DNA of 64,000 nucleotides from Bacteroidota bacterium (GCA_023251535.1 JAHEYP010000003.1:1-64000), one strand, 5' to 3'. Positions 9,597-19,197 are shown, numbered from the stretch's first letter. Numbers and translations: made by a program. The notes: generated by a model from the sequence alone, not told the origin.

Positions 9597-10935
9597 ATTT
9601 TAGTGACTTAAAACGTTCTTTGATTGGATGCAATATATGCAACGTAGCTTTGAAGCCGGTGACAACCGTTTCTCTTACCGAATGATGTAAATATTTTTTC
9701 AAGAAGAAATTTCCGAAAATAACTCCAGTAATGAAAGTCAAGATGGAAACAGCAGCAACTCCCCAAATATTTCCGATATAATGAATTGCCAATAAATCAC
9801 CGGTAACATTTACCAATAACATTAAAAGTACTTTAATGAAATTCAGATATGGCTTACCAATTATATCGAGAGTGATTCCTGAGAACCTATCAAGTGGTAA
9901 GAATAATGAATACACTGCTAATACTCTTAAAATGACTGCCGATTCGGCGTATTGAGCTCCACCTAAAATTACAACTAATGTATCGGCAAAGATAAAAGTA
10001 CCTACAACTACCGGTATCAATAGAATTGATAGTACACCGGTATATTTATAGTACATAGCTTTTAATTCCACTTTGTGATCCGGGCTAGCATATTTCGACA
10101 TAGCTGGCATTGCAGTAGAAACAAAACTTCTTAGCAATATTTCAATAACTTCAATGAGCTTAAGAGGGATTGCATAAAGCGCCACGTCTCTTGTGGTCAT
10201 CATAAATCCGATAAGTAAAGTATCAGAACTTCTTAATAGGTTAGACCCCATTAATGTACCCATGCTAAATTTGCCGAAATTAAACAGCTCACGCATCATT
10301 TCTTTCGTAGCAAAACGTACAGTTTTTATCATCGACCATCCCGCCCACATAGAAACAGCAGAAGGTAGTAATCCTGAAATTATAAATGAACCTAAAACAA
10401 TCTCGGTCGAATTCTTTTCAAATATTAAAGCTAGAAGTATGCACGTCATGAAGCTTAATTGATTCAAAAGTCGGATATACAAAACCTTCTCGAATTGAGA
10501 GCGAGCTTGCATTAACCAAGCGGCATAATTAAATGGTAAAGTTGTAATTGCAGCAAGCCAATACCATTCCAAGAATAAATTAAATCCGGGATTGGTAATC
10601 ACATGACCAAAGAAAAGGTGAATACTATAGGTTAGTAGAGATAAGAAAATAGTTGTGAAGATTGATATCATCCATCCCGAACCTGAAACAATTCCGAAAT
10701 GCTCTTTTTTAGAAGAAGCTGCAAAGCGAATTAGAGAAGTATGAATGATGCCAGCTCGAAGTAAGTCAGCAAATATGTAGCCTGTTAAAAACATTACCCA
10801 GGCGCCCATCGATTCTTTATCAAGTAAACGTGCTACAAGTGCAATACTTGCAAAACCTAACACGGCATTGGTTAAGTTACCTGCCAAGCTTAGTGTATGG
10901 TTGTTTTTGATAATTCCTTTTAATTTGCTTTTCAT
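9574..10935 (-). CDS. Oligosaccharide flippase (Wzx/MATE-like)
   Basis: The 453-residue protein has about 12-14 membrane segments. The N-terminal region, with LTNAVLGFASIALVARLLD, is typical of polysaccharide_synt families in the MOP flippase superfamily. It should move undecaprenyl-linked repeat units from the inner to the outer face of the cytoplasmic membrane. It lies between the co-polymerase (11-base gap) and the polymerase (overlap), so flippase, polymerase and chain-length control are encoded together as in Wzx/Wzy-dependent pathways. Confidence 0.88.
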   Translation of the reverse strand: MKSKLKGIIKNNHTLSLAGNLTNAVLGFASIALVARLLDKESMGAWVMFLTGYIFADLLRAGIIHTSLIRFAASSKKEHFGIVSGSGWMISIFTTIFLSLLTYSIHLFFGHVITNPGFNLFLEWYWLAAITTLPFNYAAWLMQARSQFEKVLYIRLLNQLSFMTCILLALIFEKNSTEIVLGSFIISGLLPSAVSMWAGWSMIKTVRFATKEMMRELFNFGKFSMGTLMGSNLLRSSDTLLIGFMMTTRDVALYAIPLKLIEVIEILLRSFVSTAMPAMSKYASPDHKVELKAMYYKYTGVLSILLIPVVVGTFIFADTLVVILGGAQYAESAVILRVLAVYSLFLPLDRFSGITLDIIGKPYLNFIKVLLMLLVNVTGDLLAIHYIGNIWGVAAVSILTFITGVIFGNFFLKKYLHHSVRETVVTGFKATLHILHPIKERFKSLKFGNSTSS

Positions 10936-10946
10936 AACCCCGTTTT

Positions 10947-13136
10947 TTAGGTGCGTTTGAAATTAAATGTGATAGCACGTTTTATTATTCTTCTTGCCAG
11001 AGATCTGGTTTTGGGAACTTCTCCAATAATAGTTTCTAGTCGGTCGATTTCGATATTATTAAGGGCTACCAAATTTTTGCCTGAAGTAGATTTTGTGAAG
11101 TGTGATAAAGCTCTTGAATCGGCTTCGTTCCACACTCTTTCGCTATCGAGTAGGAGTAGGTTTAAGCATGCTGATGATAATATCCCTTCAGGTAAGTTGT
11201 ATTTATTTAATTCTTTAAGTATCACTATAATCATTCCGTATTGTTTAATGTCGAGATTTTCACTCTCCATCCACGCTTCAATATTTTCGGCAGTGTAAAA
11301 ATTGTCGTTGTCTTTTAATGGGAATTCAGTAATTAATCCGTTCTTCGAAAGTTTTGTTGCCTTCGGATTTAAGAATAAAATTTCTTTATTTCGCTCTGCA
11401 AGTGCAGGGATTATTTTATTCGCAAAGAATTGTTTTCCTTCTTCTTTTCTGATACTGGAAATAGTCGCAATTATTGTCTTCGATTTATTAGTCTCGCATG
11501 AGCGAAGATGTTGTCGAATGGTGCTTGAAAGATGTGACAATAGTGCTTCGTCGAGTTTAGGTACAATAATTCCCTTGTCGAGTGATCTATAGTTTGGCAG
11601 TGCTCCAAGGAAATGTAGTCCTGTGAATTTTTCAGCTCTTCCCGGTGTTTGTACTGTTTTTCCTAAAAGAGATTTAGCAATTATTACCGCTAAGGTTACA
11701 ATGAATACGGCAATGAAAGAAACAGCAACCAGCATTCCTCTTTTTGATGGAAGTGGTTCTAATGGTAGATAAGGAGAATCGGTAATTGTTAAATTATTCG
11801 ACATCTCCAAACTCTGCTGACGTAAACGAGCCATGTTTAATCCGTGGAGAATACTTAAATATTCTTTCTCGTTAACATCCAATTCTCGTTCAAAACGTTT
11901 GATGTCTGAACCGATAGGAGCGAGCTCAGTGTATAATGCATCAAAGCCGTCGAGACGTTTTTGAATTACATCCAACTTGGCTTGATTTTCTTCTACTCCG
12001 ATATAGTTCGTTAACCATTCTTGTAATAAGTTGCCGCGCGGTAATCCTTCAGTTGTATTGTTAAGCTTATATTGCTTTTCTACTTCTTCACGTATAGAAC
12101 GTTTTACGAGTTCGGCATCAGATTTGTACTTGGTTATTTTTGCCGGATCCTCATTATATAGCTCCGTATTGGCAATCTTATAGTTAAGATCACTAAGTTG
12201 ATCTTTAAGTTTCTGGATTTTTTCGTTTACTTCTAATAAACCTTTTTTGAGGTTCATTTTTTTCTCGATCTGAACGAGAGCTGCTTTGGATGCTTGAAGC
12301 GACATTTGTTGCTTCTGCTTATCCATAACTACGTTTTCTTTTGATTCCGCTACGAATTTAGCTTGCTCGTAATAGTTTATAATTTTATTTGCAGAGCTGT
12401 AGTCGCGCAATTTATCTTCTGATTTTCGAAGTCTTCCGGCTGATAAGCGAAGTTGCTCTTCAAAGTATTTTACAACATTGTTGGTTTCGCTTCCTTTAAT
12501 TCCTTTGTATCGTTGAATTACTACATCGACGATAATTTGTAAGGTTTGTTGACATGCAGCAGGATCGTTACACTTGTATGAAATGTCGATCATGTCGGAG
12601 CTTTGTTTTCTTAAAGCCGACATGTTTGAAGAGATTTTATCGAAGCTGTAGATTTCTGATGGCTTCTTTAAAATTTCAATAATTTCGTTTTTCTGATTGC
12701 TTCTTCTATAGCTTTCTATACGGAAATATGTAAGTTCTTCTGATCCTTTAACGATTAGTTTTTTACGCAAAGATTCCGGAATAACTTCTCTCGCATGTTC
12801 GAAGTTAGCCGGTGATAATTGGTCGTAAGAAGGTTTTTCTATTAATAGATGTTTTGCTAATAATCGCATTCCGACTTCCTCAATTGTTTCTCGCGATTTT
12901 ATCGTCGCCATTAAGTTGTCGAAGGCATTGTTTACGGCAAAGTAATCTACACGATCGTTCTCCCCAGATGTGATTCCGTATCCACTGGCAATTCCGGTGT
13001 AAACTTCGCAATCTGAGGTGTATTCTTTAATTGTATTGCGAGTTAAAAAAAAGACAACAAGAGCTGTCATTAATGGAAAGAGTACTAAAACTTTCCAATA
13101 ACGAAGTATTAATCTTATGAATTCTAAAAGGCTCAC
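10947..13136 (-). CDS. Wzc-like polysaccharide co-polymerase with degenerate kinase-like C-terminus
   Basis: The 729-residue protein has two membrane helices (about 16-32 and 468-488) enclosing a long periplasmic region rich in coiled coil (about 225-445). The second helix is preceded by a proline-rich PYLPLEPLPS. This is the layout of Wzz/Wzc co-polymerases. The cytoplasmic part (about 530-700) aligns by eye with BY-kinase, but the P-loop reads SSIRKEEGKQ (560-569), the Walker A' strand is EILFLNP with no Asp, the Walker B strand is MIIVILKEL with no Asp, and no C-terminal tyrosine cluster exists. It therefore probably cannot bind ATP or phosphorylate. The start is GTG, overlapping the TolC-like gene's stop as GTGA. 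Confidence 0.85.
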   Translation of the reverse strand: MSLLEFIRLILRYWKVLVLFPLMTALVVFFLTRNTIKEYTSDCEVYTGIASGYGITSGENDRVDYFAVNNAFDNLMATIKSRETIEEVGMRLLAKHLLIEKPSYDQLSPANFEHAREVIPESLRKKLIVKGSEELTYFRIESYRRSNQKNEIIEILKKPSEIYSFDKISSNMSALRKQSSDMIDISYKCNDPAACQQTLQIIVDVVIQRYKGIKGSETNNVVKYFEEQLRLSAGRLRKSEDKLRDYSSANKIINYYEQAKFVAESKENVVMDKQKQQMSLQASKAALVQIEKKMNLKKGLLEVNEKIQKLKDQLSDLNYKIANTELYNEDPAKITKYKSDAELVKRSIREEVEKQYKLNNTTEGLPRGNLLQEWLTNYIGVEENQAKLDVIQKRLDGFDALYTELAPIGSDIKRFERELDVNEKEYLSILHGLNMARLRQQSLEMSNNLTITDSPYLPLEPLPSKRGMLVAVSFIAVFIVTLAVIIAKSLLGKTVQTPGRAEKFTGLHFLGALPNYRSLDKGIIVPKLDEALLSHLSSTIRQHLRSCETNKSKTIIATISSIRKEEGKQFFANKIIPALAERNKEILFLNPKATKLSKNGLITEFPLKDNDNFYTAENIEAWMESENLDIKQYGMIIVILKELNKYNLPEGILSSACLNLLLLDSERVWNEADSRALSHFTKSTSGKNLVALNNIEIDRLETIIGEVPKTRSLARRIIKRAITFNFKRT

Positions 13137-13975
13137 GGTTTTCTCGTCAATTTATCTAATCTTACTCCAACTAATCTTTCTAGTTGCTGATACCAGGTGT
13201 AGAAATCTCTTTTAGCGATTTCATAATCTGATTCAGCTTTTGATGCAAGTCCCAATACTGAAGTATAATCACCAATAGTGATATCTCCTTGTTGAAACTG
13301 TTGATTTGCCATGTCCATTAGCATACGAGCGGCACTTCGCGAATTACTTGCTATAAGTAAAATACGATGTGTCGATAACATGCTATTGTATTCAGCTATT
13401 ACTATACGTTCAAGATCGAGTTTTAGTTTCTCGTTGGTCTCCTTTCTGACTTCTAATTCTTGTTTGTAAATGTTAATTCTGTTATTCCTTGCAAAAAATA
13501 GGTATAATGGAATGTTAACATTCAATCCTAATCGGTATCCAGTGCTTAAACTTTGCGATTGTGTGCCTACTGGCTCTTGGTTCGAATTGTAAAATAAGGT
13601 TTGGTTTCCTACATTTTGATTGTAAGAAAGAAAGACTCCATTTTGCCATTCTCTGCGTCCAAGTTTAACTTGTTCATTACCTGCTATAATTAGTGCTTCT
13701 TGAGCTTTTAATCCGGGATTGTTGTAAACAGTCAATTTTAGGATTGAGTCGAGAGGGACTAATTGATTTAGTAATTCTTTTGTTAAATCAAGTTTTATGT
13801 CTTCTACACCTAACGAGTATAGAGAAGTAGTATCATTAATTGGAGTAATAAAAAGGGATGGTGAGTCCGTAGTTTGTCCTTGACTTATTTTGCTGCTGAA
13901 TACAAATGCGATAAGGCATGCAAACAGAATAAGTCGAGTATGGATTTGCTTTGATTCAAGGTTAAAGGTTTTCAT
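13133..13975 (-). CDS. Short TolC-family outer-membrane protein (one OEP repeat)
   Basis: The 280-residue protein has a signal-peptide-like hydrophobic stretch at about 14-30. A single outer-membrane-efflux repeat follows from about 75 to 275: LTVYNNPGLKAQEA helix start, beta-strand region 112-165, then a long coiled helix. Usual TolC proteins have two such repeats and 420-480 residues. There is no frameshift or leftover second repeat next to it: the ATG overlaps the preceding stop as ATGA and its own stop overlaps the next start. It is inferred to serve as the outer-membrane exit for the polysaccharide. No Wza/SLBB protein is encoded nearby. Confidence 0.75.
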   Translation of the reverse strand: MKTFNLESKQIHTRLILFACLIAFVFSSKISQGQTTDSPSLFITPINDTTSLYSLGVEDIKLDLTKELLNQLVPLDSILKLTVYNNPGLKAQEALIIAGNEQVKLGRREWQNGVFLSYNQNVGNQTLFYNSNQEPVGTQSQSLSTGYRLGLNVNIPLYLFFARNNRINIYKQELEVRKETNEKLKLDLERIVIAEYNSMLSTHRILLIASNSRSAARMLMDMANQQFQQGDITIGDYTSVLGLASKAESDYEIAKRDFYTWYQQLERLVGVRLDKLTRKP

Positions 13976-15108
13976 ACGTTTTCACTCTGCAATAGAGCAG
14001 GGAAGGTCTTCAGGATTATTTTAATATCCAGCCAAAGGGAATGATTTAGCGCGTAGTTGTTATCGAGCGTGATACGTTCTTCTTCCGACATATCTTTCTT
14101 GCCTCGTTTGGTTACTTGCCAAAGTCCGGTTAATCCTGCAGGCGCAAGGAAACGGAAGGCACGTGAATCTGTAGTTAGTTTTTCGGCTTCATAAAGCGGT
14201 AATGGACGATTGCCGACTAACGACATATCTCCTCTTAATATGTTAATTAACTGAGGCAACTCATCGATAGATGAATTACGTAAGAATTTTCCGACACGTG
14301 AAATACGCGGATCATCTTTTGCTTTAAAGAAAATACCTGATTTTTCCAGTTCTTGTAAATAAAAATAGAAGTTTTCACAAACTTGTTTGTTGTCGGCATA
14401 CATGATTGGTGAACATGGTTTGCCTAGTTTTTTACAATCGGGACATTCTTGAGGTATTTCTATGGTTTTATCAGCACCGTATAAATTTAGATGCGTCATG
14501 TTGCCGATTTTTTTATCAGCATCAGGAATCATTGTTCTAAATTTAAGTAGATCAAAAATTTTATAGTTAGATCCTACGCGTTTCGAGCGGTAAAAAATCG
14601 GTCCTTTTGATTCTATTCGAATTGCTAAAGCGGCTCCAATAAGAACAGGAGATGCAATTAGTAAACCAAATGAAGAAATACCTACATCGAGGAGTCTTTT
14701 TGCGATTAAACTTCTTCGTGAATATAAAGAAGAAAGTGAGTTAGTTCCGTGTTTTTGAGAGAATAAATAAACAATTTGAAAAACCGTAGAAGTAACTTTA
14801 GATGTATCTACTACATCTAACAATCCTTCATGAAAGAAATGGTTGTTATTAGTTCTGTCGGGGTTATTAGTATAACCGACAATTATAGTTTTCCTAAATG
14901 TTGTCTTCGAACGAAGTATATGTAATGTATCTACCGTAGGATCGATTGTTGCATCAACTTCCGTTACTAAAATATCGGGAATACAATCGTTTCGCATCCA
15001 TTGATATGCGTGAAACAGATCAGGGAATATTTGAACCTGATGTTTTGGAAATGTGCTTTTAAAAGCTTCCTGCTGAACAGGGTCGTTGTTAATGTAGACA
15101 ATTTTCAT
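13972..15108 (-). CDS. Phosphoglycosyl transferase (bacterial sugar transferase) with N-terminal pseudo-receiver domain
   Basis: Residues 1-120 look like a CheY-type receiver (VYINND start, PDILVTEVDA strand), but the phosphoacceptor position is Glu50 and the conserved Lys is not visible. Residues 132-375 are a bacterial sugar transferase: KRLLDVGISS, a membrane hairpin (about 145-165), FYRSKRVGSN, DLLKFRTM, DDPRISRVGKFLR, SSIDELPQLINIL, DMSLVGNRPLP and GLTGLWQV. An insert carries Cys222, Cys225, Cys232 and Cys244. It should load the first sugar-1-phosphate onto undecaprenyl phosphate. It lies 24 bases after a response regulator gene. Confidence 0.9.
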   Translation of the reverse strand: MKIVYINNDPVQQEAFKSTFPKHQVQIFPDLFHAYQWMRNDCIPDILVTEVDATIDPTVDTLHILRSKTTFRKTIIVGYTNNPDRTNNNHFFHEGLLDVVDTSKVTSTVFQIVYLFSQKHGTNSLSSLYSRRSLIAKRLLDVGISSFGLLIASPVLIGAALAIRIESKGPIFYRSKRVGSNYKIFDLLKFRTMIPDADKKIGNMTHLNLYGADKTIEIPQECPDCKKLGKPCSPIMYADNKQVCENFYFYLQELEKSGIFFKAKDDPRISRVGKFLRNSSIDELPQLINILRGDMSLVGNRPLPLYEAEKLTTDSRAFRFLAPAGLTGLWQVTKRGKKDMSEEERITLDNNYALNHSLWLDIKIILKTFPALLQSENV

Positions 15109-15132
15109 AATAATCGTTGGGGGGAAACATTA

Positions 15133-15513
15133 TTATGCCACTTTCAATCTTCTAAATATGGCTTGAATTCTTATTTGTAGTTCTTCTGGGTTGAATGGCT
15201 TCTGTAAATAGTCATCAGCTCCTACTTCAAAAGACTTTATTCTGTCGGAACTTTTTTGCTTACTTGAAAGCATAATTACAGGCACATTCGACATACCATC
15301 TTGCTTTCGAATCGATTCAGTAAGATCGTAACCGTTCAGCATTGGCATATCAATATCTACTAATATCATGTCTGCTTTACTACCTTCTTGAAGCCACGAT
15401 AGTGCTTCATAGCCGTTTTCTTTGGTAATGACTTCATACTCGTCGCCTAGAAAGTTTTCCAGGAGCATACGAATGCTTAATTCGTCGTCTACAACTAATA
15501 TTTTCTTTTTCAT
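15133..15513 (-). CDS. Single-domain response regulator (CheY-like)
   Basis: The 126 residues form one receiver domain: acidic pair Asp9/Asp10, phosphoacceptor Asp53 in LVDIDMP, MLSS switch region, and the conserved Lys in YLQKPF. There is no output domain. The gene is 21 bases after the hybrid histidine kinase and before the sugar transferase. It is probably phosphorylated by that kinase, directly or through its HPt domain, and may act by protein-protein contact on polysaccharide enzymes, not on DNA. That target is inference. Confidence 0.93.
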   Translation of the reverse strand: MKKKILVVDDELSIRMLLENFLGDEYEVITKENGYEALSWLQEGSKADMILVDIDMPMLNGYDLTESIRKQDGMSNVPVIMLSSKQKSSDRIKSFEVGADDYLQKPFNPEELQIRIQAIFRRLKVA

Positions 15514-15534
15514 GGCCTAATTATATGGTTGTTT

Positions 15535-18500
15535 CTACGCAGTTTTTTTCAAATAGTTACTGAGATCGTTATTCAAAATAAATGTGTGCAATTGAGTCAA
15601 TTCATTTACCAAGGTATTGAGTATTGGATTGATTTTCAGGTATCTGGATTTGATCTCGCCTTCCTTTTCTGGATTTAACGCATTATCTTCAATCCACTTC
15701 ATTTGCTCTTCTAAGTACTTGTTTCCCAGCATGTTCATGTTTGGGATAAGTTTGTGGGAATGATGACGAATAGCTTCCGGCTCATACTTTTCGACAGAAT
15801 TTTTTAATGAATCAACCATAACCGGAATGGCCTCGTTTAGCACTGTTACCATCTTTTCAATAAAGCTTGCTTTGCCACGTGAGAAGGCTTTTAGTACTTC
15901 CAAACTGATGGTTGTGAACTCAGGGAATTCACTGTTAATGGTCTCGCTAGCGATGTGTACTGGTTGAACTGTTGAAGGATCTCCTTTTGTTATTTTTTCT
16001 GACAAATAGGGCTCCATTTTATTGAAGAGTTCGTGACCTTCAAATGGTTTGAATATTACAGCATTCATTCCTGCTTTAAGGAATTTCTCTTCGTCACCCT
16101 TCATCGCATTTGCTGTCATGGCAATAATTGGAATTTCACGTGCCGGAGCACTTAAATTGTTCCTTATGTATTCGGTCGCATCAATACCACTCATTTCAGG
16201 CATTTGAATATCCATTAATACGAGATCATATGCTTTCTCTTTCATCAAGTCGACAGCAATTTTCCCGTTTTCGGCTATGTCTACCTGAGCACCCCATTCA
16301 CTTACTAATTCAACAGCAAAAAGTTGATTTACTTTATTGTCTTCTGCGAGGAGAATTCGGCATCCTGTGAGCTTATTTGTAAATGATTGCTCATTAAGAT
16401 TTGAATGTCCAATTTTATCTACTTCTGTCTTTTCAAAATTGATTTCAAAACTGAATACAGATCCTTTACCCATTGCACTAGTAACATTAATATCACTACC
16501 CATTAAGTTGAGTAGATTTTTTACGATTGATAATCCTAATCCTGTGCCGCCATATCTTCTTGAAGTATCGGCATTGGCTTGAGTAAAGCTTTGAAAGATT
16601 TTCTCAAGATACTCTGTCGAAATACCAATTCCTGTATCTGAAATTTCAAATCTTAATCGAATGCTTTCAGGATTTTCCTGTAGTTTTTTTACTGTTAACT
16701 GCACTGTTCCTTCTTCTGTAAACTTAAAAGCATTACCTAGCAAGTTCACCAGAACTTGATTTAGTCGAACTTGATCTCCAACTAAATAAGGATGAAGACT
16801 ATCATCTACATCACATGAAAAATGAATTTTCTTTTTCTGTGCTTCGTGTAAAAAGGTTTGCGTTAAATTGTATATGGCGTTATTGAGATCAAATCCTTGT
16901 TTTAGTATCTCTAGTTTTCCGGCTTGTATTTTACTGAAGTCAAGTATTTCATTGATAATTACGAGCAGGTTTTCGGCCGATTGCTTTACTGAACCTGCAT
17001 ATTGCGACTGTTTCTCATTCAACGAAGTCTTTAATAAGAGATTTGTAAGCCCTACAATTCCATTCATAGGAGTCCGTATTTCATGACTCATATTAGCTAA
17101 AAACAACTCTTTGGTATGAAGAGATTCTTCTGCAATTTTCTTTGCGTATTTTAGTTCCGATTCGATTTTAATACGATCGGAAATGTCTTGAGCGAATCCG
17201 ATAATATAAGGTTCAGAACCTTGCTCTTCTACTTTGTAGTTTTTGTAGAGCATGTAAATTGTTCTTCCTTCTTTATGGCGAAGAATTAATATGCCCTGAG
17301 CTGTTTTAGCTTTTTTGAATACCGAGAGGTATTCATTCTCGAAGTTCTCGTGGTGTTCTTCTTTCATGAAATCAGTGATTGGTCGTCCAATCATTTCTTC
17401 CATCTGATAACCTGTAATTTCGCAGCCCGCAGGATTTATAGTTATTAGATTACCTTGCATGTCATGCGTGCAAATTGAGGCTTGACTATAGTTGATTAAA
17501 TCTCGATTCCTTTTTTCACTCTGAAGAATTCTCTTTTCGTGTTCTTTTCTTTGTGTAATATCGCGCATTACTGATGAGCGGAAAATCGGATTTCCATGTT
17601 CATCTTTGTGGATGATAATTAATTGTAATACTGGAATTTCTAATCCGTTTTTATCGAGTATTGCAGTTTCACCCTTCCAAGCGCCATGTTGCATGGCATA
17701 AGGAATTGCTTTTTTGTTGATGATTATATCAACCCATGCCGGATGGATAGGGTAGAGCGTTTCTTGTTCGTTGATATACCTGATTTCCTTGTACGACTTA
17801 TTGTAATACATAGGATGATTATCTAAATCGTAGTATACTACAAAGTCAGGCGTCTCTTCTAGTATTTTATTGAGTTTAATGTTTTCATATTCAGTCTTTT
17901 TTCGAATTGAAATATCATTCAAAATAAATAGGAATCCTGTAATGTTTTGAAGTGTATCTTTTATTGTAGAAACTGAAAGTAGTACATCAGTTTTTTGCGA
18001 GTTGCCATTGTATATTGTAGTTTCGTATTCGAAGTAACCTTCAACTTTGGCTTTTTTAATTAATTCTTCAGTGCTTGTTTTCGTTTTTGCTGCCGTAAAA
18101 CTTCTTCCTAGATTTAATATATCGCTAATTTTCTTTTTTCGCACAACTTGATGTTCGGTGCATCCGAAAAGTTCTTCAGTTCCTTCATTTATAGTACTGA
18201 CAATACCAATCTCATCTGTTGCAATTATTGCTTGCTTAGCACTGTTCAGTATTGCTTGCTGAAATGCATATGATTTCTTTAGTAGATCCTCATTGTTTAT
18301 CGTTTCGGTAACATCACGAATAGTTCCTGATATTCCTGTTGCGATTCCATGCTGATCTCTAACAAGTTTACCTGATATTTTCGCCCAAATAGTAGCGTTG
18401 CTCGACGTGTTAATCTTTGTGATGATTTTGAATTCTTCAGATTTCGATTTGAGTAATTGCTTGAGTTGTTTTTCAAGGTCTTCACGATCTTTTTCATCAA

Positions 18501-19197
18501 TAAAGTGTGTGAAATTTAATCCTAATGACTCGTATATACTGAATTTAGTGATATCTGTCCAAGCTTTATTAAGGAATATTAGCTCCAATTTGCCGTCAAG
18601 TTGAAACAAAATATCATTGATGGAATTAACTACATTTTTGTATTTGTCTTCACTACGAATGATTTCATCTTCAAATATTTTTCGGGAGGTAATATCAATC
18701 ATAATTGACATATACCTTGATACTTTTCCTCCTTGATCCTTTAAGGGAACAACAGTATTATGAAGCCAAATTGTTTGACCGTAATTATTCTGAATGCTGA
18801 TTTCTCCTTTCCACGTTTGTCCTTTCATTAATTTAGCAGCCGCCGTTTCAAGAAGCTCGTTGTTTGCTGGTGATAGAATTTCATTTAATTTCTTCTTTTT
18901 GATGTCTTTTTCCTGAATTCCTGTTCCTAAGCAAAAGCTTTTGTTTACGTAAGAAATATACCCTGAACGATTAACCACTATAACCATAGCAGTTTCATCA
19001 ATTACATTTCTGAAATTGTTTAGTTCTGTAAATGATTCTTCGGATGTAACTTCTAGAGTATGTTCTAGCGCATTAAATCGTTCGTCAGATTGAACGTAGG
19101 CCTCGTTGACGCTGTCCAAAAAGGATGACAACTCTGGCGAATGGGGGAGGCCAGATGAGAAATATTTCTCTAGTTGTCGTTTTAGTAGTTTATGCAT
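15535..19197 (-). CDS. Multi-PAS hybrid histidine kinase with receiver and HPt domains
   Basis: The 1220-residue protein starts with a short coiled region, then about five PAS/PAC units (about 60-690). A HisKA domain follows with His705 in MSHEIRTPMNG, then an ATPase domain with DTGIGI and GTGLGLSI, a receiver with Asp996 in LMDIQMP, and a C-terminal HPt-like domain with His1148. The HPt motif reads SHKLIPNMNMLG, so the usual Lys-Gly after the His is changed. No membrane segment or signal peptide is visible, so the kinase senses a cytoplasmic cue, possibly redox or a small ligand. It is the first gene of the polysaccharide operon. Confidence 0.93.
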   Translation of the reverse strand: MHKLLKRQLEKYFSSGLPHSPELSSFLDSVNEAYVQSDERFNALEHTLEVTSEESFTELNNFRNVIDETAMVIVVNRSGYISYVNKSFCLGTGIQEKDIKKKKLNEILSPANNELLETAAAKLMKGQTWKGEISIQNNYGQTIWLHNTVVPLKDQGGKVSRYMSIMIDITSRKIFEDEIIRSEDKYKNVVNSINDILFQLDGKLELIFLNKAWTDITKFSIYESLGLNFTHFIDEKDREDLEKQLKQLLKSKSEEFKIITKINTSSNATIWAKISGKLVRDQHGIATGISGTIRDVTETINNEDLLKKSYAFQQAILNSAKQAIIATDEIGIVSTINEGTEELFGCTEHQVVRKKKISDILNLGRSFTAAKTKTSTEELIKKAKVEGYFEYETTIYNGNSQKTDVLLSVSTIKDTLQNITGFLFILNDISIRKKTEYENIKLNKILEETPDFVVYYDLDNHPMYYNKSYKEIRYINEQETLYPIHPAWVDIIINKKAIPYAMQHGAWKGETAILDKNGLEIPVLQLIIIHKDEHGNPIFRSSVMRDITQRKEHEKRILQSEKRNRDLINYSQASICTHDMQGNLITINPAGCEITGYQMEEMIGRPITDFMKEEHHENFENEYLSVFKKAKTAQGILILRHKEGRTIYMLYKNYKVEEQGSEPYIIGFAQDISDRIKIESELKYAKKIAEESLHTKELFLANMSHEIRTPMNGIVGLTNLLLKTSLNEKQSQYAGSVKQSAENLLVIINEILDFSKIQAGKLEILKQGFDLNNAIYNLTQTFLHEAQKKKIHFSCDVDDSLHPYLVGDQVRLNQVLVNLLGNAFKFTEEGTVQLTVKKLQENPESIRLRFEISDTGIGISTEYLEKIFQSFTQANADTSRRYGGTGLGLSIVKNLLNLMGSDINVTSAMGKGSVFSFEINFEKTEVDKIGHSNLNEQSFTNKLTGCRILLAEDNKVNQLFAVELVSEWGAQVDIAENGKIAVDLMKEKAYDLVLMDIQMPEMSGIDATEYIRNNLSAPAREIPIIAMTANAMKGDEEKFLKAGMNAVIFKPFEGHELFNKMEPYLSEKITKGDPSTVQPVHIASETINSEFPEFTTISLEVLKAFSRGKASFIEKMVTVLNEAIPVMVDSLKNSVEKYEPEAIRHHSHKLIPNMNMLGNKYLEEQMKWIEDNALNPEKEGEIKSRYLKINPILNTLVNELTQLHTFILNNDLSNYLKKTA

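Noticed and set aside
10951-11298. Rightward open frame of 115 codons opposite the co-polymerase gene
   Set aside because: It lies wholly within a well-supported gene on the other strand, has no family features, and similar frames occur opposite many genes here.
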